In this document: piece after piece, positions 59,711-64,000 of the stretch
Numbering within the stretch: position 1 is the first letter of the stretch
How the letters are laid out: the number at the start of each line of letters is the position of its first letter
Assembly (NCBI RefSeq): GCF_019645855.1
Contig: NZ_CP080999.1
Span: 2,790,001-2,854,000, forward strand
Source of the DNA: Mycobacterium malmoense
GTDB taxonomy: Bacteria; Actinomycetota; Actinomycetes; Mycobacteriales; Mycobacteriaceae
Length of the DNA: 64,000 nucleotides
Direction: 5' to 3'
Made by a program: the position numbers and the translations under genes
The notes under the pieces: generated by a model
What the model was told of the DNA's origin: nothing
The model's database searches: none
What the model saw: the letters and a program-made list of their open reading frames with translations, nothing else

Positions 59711-60010
59711 CCCGTCGACTCCTGGTCACACGCGGTAATCCCGATGCTCGGTTAACTCTGGCATTGCCATGTTGCGAGCGAGCGCTTGGGATCGTCACGG
59801 TACTTGGGGACGATGCTGGGCGGAAGCACGGCGGGCTTGCCACCAGGCTGTGGTCGGCCACAAGGTCGTCGAAAAACACTGTTTCTCTCTTCTACTTAAA
59901 TCCTTTGCGACACAAGGCAATATATTTATTACGCAGACTTTCACCGCCAAAAACAAGCACGGCGTAATTCGGGGTGGTCGGGGAGTAGCGGTGGGGTAGC
60001 CTTACCCGGC
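59711..60010. other. Intergenic region with AT-rich island
   Basis: No gene is convincing here. The stretch 59876-59965 is markedly AT-rich (TTTCTCTCTTC, AATATATTTATTA) compared with its surroundings. It may hold promoter elements for the DUF167 gene, which starts at 60011, or be a relic of foreign DNA. Confidence 0.45.
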
Positions 60011-60241
60011 ATGAGCGACTCCGTCGTCGTCAAGGTCAAGCCCGGCAGCCGCAAGGGACCCCTTGTCGAGGTCGGCCCTAACGGTGAACTCACGATCTAC
60101 GTCCGGGAGCGAGCGGTTGACGGCAAGGCCAACGAGGCGGTCATCCGGCTATTGGCAGCCTACCTTCAATTGCCAAGAGGCAAAGTCGAATTGGTATCCG
60201 GAATGACGTCCCGGCTCAAACGTTTCCGCGTGAGCCGTTGA
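60011..60241 (+). CDS. DUF167 (YggU) family protein
   Basis: A 76-residue protein. The DUF167 pattern is complete: VVVKVKPGSRKGPLVEV, ELTIYVRERAVDGKANEAVIRLLA, then LPRGKVELVSGMTSRLKRFRV. The family is small, cytosolic and widely conserved with no established biochemical role. The ATG at 60011 begins directly at the conserved domain. It is a single gene, tail to tail with the hydrolase. Confidence 0.9.
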   Translation: MSDSVVVKVKPGSRKGPLVEVGPNGELTIYVRERAVDGKANEAVIRLLAAYLQLPRGKVELVSGMTSRLKRFRVSR

Positions 60242-60280
60242 GCAGCGTCCCGGCGGGCTTGATCACCGCCACTCTCGGAG

Positions 60281-61150
60281 CTAGCACGGATTCTTCGCCC
60301 AGTGCTGTTGAAGCATCGGAACGAATTCGTCGGCGCGTTCATCGGGAAACAGCAGCCGCCCGCCGGGAATGGTCACCAGGTTGGTGGTACCCGGGATCAG
60401 ATCGGCGAGCCGGTGTGCCCATTTGATGTTGAAGAGGATGTCGCCGGTGCCCCAAACGATGAGCGTGGGCACCTTCAACTGACTCAGCCGCGGTCTCACC
60501 GCGGCGAGGTCGTCCGACGATATGGCTGTTATGAGTCGGGCCAAAGCCCTTGCGGCTGTTGGTGTTCCCAAGGTGGGCCCGGCGTACGCGTCGATCACCT
60601 CAGCGGGGATTTGGCGCACGTCCTGGTAGGCGATCCGCAGCACGGACCGTATCCGGCCGCGTCGGGCCGCGATGCGAGGACCGAGCCGTGCGACCAGCCC
60701 CAGGCGCGCGGCGAGCACGACCGGTTTAAACAGCGCGGGAGGGGCGTTGCCTTGGGTGTCGCAGTTCGTCAACGTGAAGGTGCACAACCTGTCGGCCAGC
60801 TCAGCGGCGGCGATTTGGGCGACCGCACCACCAGTGTCGTTGGCCACCAGATCAAAGCGATCCAATCCCAAGTGATCGCACAACTCGACAACGCGGCGCG
60901 CCAGGCCCGCAAGTGACACGTCGGCATGCTCGGGGGCGGACGGTGTGTGCCCATGACCGGGCAGATCCGGCGCGATGCACCGCCGCTGCCGCGATGCGAC
61001 CGTGGAGATGACGTGGCGCCACAGCAGGCCGTTGGTGAGGAGTCCGTGGATGAAAACCGCGGGCTGGCCTTGCCCTACGTCGAGGTAACTGACCGGGCCC
61101 GACGCGGTCGTGGCGTTCTGTCGATGACTTTCTAATTCGGCGATGTCCAT
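60281..61150 (-). CDS. Alpha/beta hydrolase
   Basis: A 289-residue alpha/beta fold hydrolase. The oxyanion HG motif is VFIHGLLTNGLLWRHV, and the elbow reads LVANDTGGAVAQIA, with Asp in the nucleophile position as in haloalkane dehalogenases and epoxide hydrolases. The later acid is in VWGTGDILFN. A canonical catalytic His near the C-terminus is not obvious (GGRLLFPDE), so activity is uncertain. ATG 61150 is chosen; ATG 61195 lies inside the operator palindrome. It is divergent from a TetR gene. Confidence 0.8.
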   Translation of the reverse strand: MDIAELESHRQNATTASGPVSYLDVGQGQPAVFIHGLLTNGLLWRHVISTVASRQRRCIAPDLPGHGHTPSAPEHADVSLAGLARRVVELCDHLGLDRFDLVANDTGGAVAQIAAAELADRLCTFTLTNCDTQGNAPPALFKPVVLAARLGLVARLGPRIAARRGRIRSVLRIAYQDVRQIPAEVIDAYAGPTLGTPTAARALARLITAISSDDLAAVRPRLSQLKVPTLIVWGTGDILFNIKWAHRLADLIPGTTNLVTIPGGRLLFPDERADEFVPMLQQHWAKNPC

Positions 61151-61191
61151 GAAGCGGCAGCCTTCCAACGTGGCGATACCGAAAAGATGTG

Positions 61192-61208
61192 ACATACCCG
61201 AGGTATGT
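61192..61208. promoter_or_regulatory. TetR operator palindrome
   Basis: ACATACC-CGA-GGTATGT is a perfect inverted repeat between the divergent hydrolase and TetR genes, 32 bases before the TetR start. Binding would block both promoters. Confidence 0.7.
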
Positions 61209-61239
61209 AATTCCGCTTCGGCCCACTATTCTCGTGGGT

Positions 61240-61926
61240 GTGGAGCATGTCAAGAGCCGCCGCGCCGAATACGCGGAGCTGACGCGGGCGGCGTTGCTCG
61301 ATGCCGCCGCGCGTGCGTTCGCTGAGCGCGGCTTCGCCGCTGCTTCGGTTACCGAGATCGCCGCATCCGCGCGGGTCACGAAAGGCGCTGTTTACCATCA
61401 CTTTCCGGATAAACAAAGCTTGTTCGAGGCGGTAGTGCGCGAGTATGACGAGGCCGCCCAGCAGAAGGTTTATGACGCGGTCGCCAAGCATCCCGATAGC
61501 CCATGGGATGCCGCGATGGCGGCCCTGGAGGCCACCCTTGACGTGTGCTCGGACCCGGTCGCCGGCAGGCTGATATATGTCGAAGGACCGGTCGGTCTGG
61601 GCTGGCGGCGCTGGCGCGAATGCGAAGACCACTACACCTACCGCAATGCCCGCCTCATGCTGCAGAGCCTCATCGACGCGGGCATCTACCGCGACGACAT
61701 CCCGATCGACGCGATGTCGCAACTGGTGACCGGCATCGTCACCCACGCTGGCATCACGCTCGCCGAGGCATCGCCCCGCAACCGCACACGCATCCGCAGA
61801 GAACTCCAGAGGGCAATCCACCATCTTATGGACGGTCTCAGACACGCCCGTGACGGCGAGAAGACAGCATCCCCACCGAACCGTGTGCGAAGCGGGCCGG
61901 CATCACACTCGGGCGCTGATGCCTGA
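61240..61926 (+). CDS. TetR family regulator
   Basis: A 228-residue repressor. The helix-turn-helix is at residues 30-55 (ASVTEIAASARVTKGAVYHHF), and the C-terminal domain is of the TetR_C_33-like kind. GTG 61240 is chosen, with GTG 61234 equally possible and no ribosome site, so the message may be leaderless. Its 3' end overlaps the following methyltransferase by 8 bases, so the two are translationally coupled. A palindrome separates it from the divergent hydrolase. Confidence 0.84.
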   Translation: MEHVKSRRAEYAELTRAALLDAAARAFAERGFAAASVTEIAASARVTKGAVYHHFPDKQSLFEAVVREYDEAAQQKVYDAVAKHPDSPWDAAMAALEATLDVCSDPVAGRLIYVEGPVGLGWRRWRECEDHYTYRNARLMLQSLIDAGIYRDDIPIDAMSQLVTGIVTHAGITLAEASPRNRTRIRRELQRAIHHLMDGLRHARDGEKTASPPNRVRSGPASHSGADA

Positions 61927-62692
61927 TCCGAAGTCCCGGCGCGGCGCCCGAGCGCGATACGACCGGACCGGGCGGAGCTATTCACGCACTCGCCGGCCCG
62001 ACCCGCGCATCGCTGCCGTCATCAATGAGGCGCTGCTTGGCATGGCGACGGTCGCGAACATCGGCGCCGGAACGGGATCCTACGAACCGGCAGGCACCGT
62101 CATCGCCATCGAACCCAGCCGCATCATGATCGCCCAACGCCCGCCCGATTCCGCGCCAACCGTCCAGGCCGTCGCCGAGCACCTGCCCATTCGGTCGGAC
62201 GCCGTGGATGCGGCATTGGCCGTGCTGACCGTCCACCACTGGAGCGACCCCAGCCGGGGCGTCGCCGAGATGCTGCGCGTCGCCCGCCGCCGCGTGGTCG
62301 TCCTTACCTGGGACCACAACGTCTTTCGAGAGTTCTGGTTAGTGCGCGAGTACTTGCCCGCAGCCGCGCAGACCGATGCGGCCTTGGCTGTGCCAATGAC
62401 GAGGCTGATATCGCGACTGGGCGAACCGAAGGTCGTGCCGATCCCAGTCCCGCACGACTGCCTCGACGGATTCGGCGGCGCCTATTGGCGAAGACCATAC
62501 GCTTACCTCGACCCAACGGTCCAATCCGGAATGTCGCTATTCGCGCTGACGCCCAAACCCGCGCTGCGGGAAGGACTGTCACGACTACGCGCCGACCTTG
62601 CCAGCGGCGAGTGGGACCGCAAACACCAGCACCTCATCAACAATCAGGAACTGGATCTCGGGTACCGGGTCCTCATCGCCGAGCTTCCCTAA
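61919..62692 (+). CDS. SAM-dependent methyltransferase
   Basis: A 257-residue enzyme. Motif I is TVANIGAGTGSYEPAG, then TVIAIEPSRIMIAQRPPDS and the VDAALAVLTVHHWSDPSRGV region of Methyltransf_11 enzymes acting on small molecules. Its ATG at 61919 overlaps the TetR stop, so it is co-expressed with the regulator. With the divergent hydrolase it forms a compact regulated module of unknown substrate. Confidence 0.82.
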   Translation: MPDPKSRRGARARYDRTGRSYSRTRRPDPRIAAVINEALLGMATVANIGAGTGSYEPAGTVIAIEPSRIMIAQRPPDSAPTVQAVAEHLPIRSDAVDAALAVLTVHHWSDPSRGVAEMLRVARRRVVVLTWDHNVFREFWLVREYLPAAAQTDAALAVPMTRLISRLGEPKVVPIPVPHDCLDGFGGAYWRRPYAYLDPTVQSGMSLFALTPKPALREGLSRLRADLASGEWDRKHQHLINNQELDLGYRVLIAELP

Positions 62693-62744
62693 TTCCGCGA
62701 CAGGGGAACGTGAAAGCATGCCTTAAGGAGGCTAGAGACTCCAA

Positions 62745-62775
62745 TGGGCTGGTACGAAGCAACCGCACCAGCCCA
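62745..62775. terminator. Hairpin between methyltransferase and cspA
   Basis: TGGGCTGGT (62745-62753) and ACCAGCCCA (62767-62775) are perfect inverted arms with a 13-base loop. It lies 20 bases after the cspA stop on the minus strand and 52 bases after the methyltransferase stop on the plus strand, fitting a shared terminator. Confidence 0.65.
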
Positions 62776-62795
62776 CTGTCATGTATATGAGTTTC

Positions 62796-62999
62796 TTAGA
62801 CGGCGGTGACTCCTACTGCCTGGGGTCCTTTGGCTCCTTGCTCAACCTCGAACTGAACACGCTGGTTTTCCTCGAGCGAGCGATAGCCGCTTCCCTGGAT
62901 CTCGGAGTAGTGGACGAAGAGGTCCTTCGCGCCGTCGTCAGGGGTGATGAAGCCGAAGCCCTTGTCACCGTTGAACCATTTCACAGTTCCCTGTGCCAT
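62796..62999 (-). CDS. cspA: Cold shock protein CspA
   Basis: A 67-residue OB-fold protein that binds single-stranded nucleic acid. RNP1 is KGFGFITPDD and RNP2 is DLFVHYSEI, preceded by GTVKWFNGD. It is downstream of the DEAD-box helicase gene on the same strand with a 113-base gap that would form its 5' leader. Helicase and chaperone likely cooperate in RNA unwinding at low temperature. Confidence 0.95.
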   Translation of the reverse strand: MAQGTVKWFNGDKGFGFITPDDGAKDLFVHYSEIQGSGYRSLEENQRVQFEVEQGAKGPQAVGVTAV

Positions 63000-63112
63000 T
63001 TACTTACTTCTCTCAATCAAATGCGGATGTACCAAGAACATCCGCGGGGACAGGATAGCACGAGCGGCATCACTTATTGGAAGCGCCGTGACCCTATGCC
63101 AATCAGCGCCAA

Positions 63113-64000
63113 TCAGCGCTGCACGCGGCCAGACCGGCGGCGCCGTCTGCGGCCGGCGGAACCCGAGCGGCGAGGCTGCGATGGACGCGACGGAGCCGTC
63201 TTCTGCGGTGCGGGAGCCCGGTAGGGCGCCATGTCGCCGGCCACCGCATGCACGGCGGCCGAGTCGACAGTGACCTCCTGTGGAGTGACACGGATGCCTG
63301 CCCGGCGCATCAGCGAATGTGTGTCCTTGCGCTGCTCGGGCAAGACGACAGTCACGACGTCACCCCGGCTTCCGGCCCGCGCCGTTCGTCCGGACCGGTG
63401 CAAGTAGGCCTTGTGCTCGGCGGGCGGATCAATGTGCACCACCAATTCGATTCCGTCGACATGTACACCGCGCGCGGCGATGTCGGTGGCTACCAACACC
63501 CGTGCCTCACCCGTGCTGAAGGCGGCGAGATTTCGGTCGCGTGCGGGTTGAGAAAGGTTGCCGTGCAAATCGACTGCCGGGACACCGGATTCGGTGAGCT
63601 GCATGGCGAGCTTGCGTGCCTGACGTTTGGTGCGCATGAACAAGATTCGGCGTCCGGTGCCGGAGGCGAGCCGATGTACCAGCTCCTTTTTGGCTTGCAC
63701 GCCGGAGACATGGAACACGTGGTGGGTCATCTCGGGCACGGACGAGTTGGAGCCGTCGACAGAGTGCAGCACGGCGTCGCGCAGGAATCGGTTGACGAGC
63801 TTGTCGACGCCGTTATCGAGGGTTGCGGAAAACAGCAGTCGCTGGCCACCGCTCGGTGTGGCCGCCAGGATGCGGGTGACGCCGGGAAGGAAGCCGAGAT
63901 CGGCCATGTGATCGGCTTCGTCGATCACCGTGATCTCGATCGAGTCGAGACTGATCAAGCGTTGCTTCATCAAGTCTTCAAGCCGGCCGGGGCAGGCCAC
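63113..64000 (-). CDS. DEAD-box RNA helicase (5' part outside window)
   Basis: The C-terminal 295 residues of a DEAD-box helicase; the gene runs off the right edge. Present are the DEAD motif in VIDEADHMADLGF, motif III FSATLDNG, motif IV-like ILFMRTKRQARKL, motif V VLVATDIAARGVHVDG and motif VI HRSGRTARAGS. A basic Arg-rich tail (RRRRRRSGR) ends the protein and should aid RNA binding. It unwinds RNA duplexes, and its position before cspA suggests a cold-stress role. RhlE-type likeness is probable. Confidence 0.92.
   Translation of the reverse strand: MACPGRLEDLMKQRLISLDSIEITVIDEADHMADLGFLPGVTRILAATPSGGQRLLFSATLDNGVDKLVNRFLRDAVLHSVDGSNSSVPEMTHHVFHVSGVQAKKELVHRLASGTGRRILFMRTKRQARKLAMQLTESGVPAVDLHGNLSQPARDRNLAAFSTGEARVLVATDIAARGVHVDGIELVVHIDPPAEHKAYLHRSGRTARAGSRGDVVTVVLPEQRKDTHSLMRRAGIRVTPQEVTVDSAAVHAVAGDMAPYRAPAPQKTAPSRPSQPRRSGSAGRRRRRRSGRVQR

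Noticed and set aside
1..64000. Insertion sequence or transposase genes
   Set aside because: No transposase or integrase motifs were found in any frame; the rearrangements seen must have another cause or lie outside.

Overview
The window is a GC-rich actinobacterial chromosome segment that is clearly mycobacterial. It carries two PPE proteins, a cyclopropane mycolic acid synthase, two Culp-type cutinases, a DUF732 secreted protein, a KatG-FurA pair, a fatty-acyl-AMP ligase of the FadD31 type and a full-length long isocitrate lyase. Gene content and intact aceA suggest a non-tuberculous, probably slow-growing species. The species cannot be fixed from the sequence alone.

Region 1 (about 0-21 kb) follows the gene order recalled for M. 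tuberculosis Rv1902c to Rv1932: a NanT-like transporter, the Rv1903 four-helix protein, D-amino-acid oxidase, the Rv1906c secreted protein, an LppC-like lipoprotein, isocitrate lyase, FadD31, the two DJ-1-type proteins Rv1930c/Rv1931c and Tpx. It is interrupted by accessory genes: a TetR/FAD-oxidoreductase pair with twin operators, an ArsR/SRPBCC unit, an MBL hydrolase, small exported peptides and decayed genes (crotonase, AHSA1 family, HicB). KatG-FurA lies between Rv1906c and Rv1910c in M. tuberculosis but is about 37 kb away here.

Region 2 (about 21-35 kb) is a mosaic of single genes: nitronate monooxygenase coupled to a NYN nuclease, acyl-CoA dehydrogenase, a small regulator with a polytopic membrane protein, SDR epimerase, TetR with a divergent methyltransferase, a CycA-type permease, a ricin-lectin secreted protein, a GH16 glucanase, a DoxX-like protein and a cutinase.

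Region 3 (about 35-44 kb) holds a tightly overlapping glycosyltransferase, methyltransferase and alpha/alpha-toroid (prenyltransferase-like) operon. Next come an intergenic block of palindromic repeats, a GMC oxidoreductase, a Tat-type DUF1906 protein and katG-furA. A 19-bp perfect hairpin separates the last two units.

Region 4 (about 44-56 kb) carries two PPE genes with unusual C-termini (one SHOCT-like, one aspartic protease), a C39-like peptidase lipoprotein, a cutinase, several methyltransferases, the mycolate cyclopropane synthase and an aromatic-ring-type FAD monooxygenase. Region 5 (about 56-64 kb) contains a CitE-like lyase, an M42 peptidase of the NAGGN type, a complete GGDEF diguanylate cyclase, DUF167, a TetR/hydrolase/methyltransferase module, cspA and the 3' part of a DEAD-box helicase.

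No single locus can be shown to be an undescribed system. The best candidates are the glycosyltransferase/methyltransferase/toroid operon, the exported peptides ending in a two-cysteine GCIxxxNC tail, the PPE-aspartic protease fusion and the dispersed palindromic repeat family.
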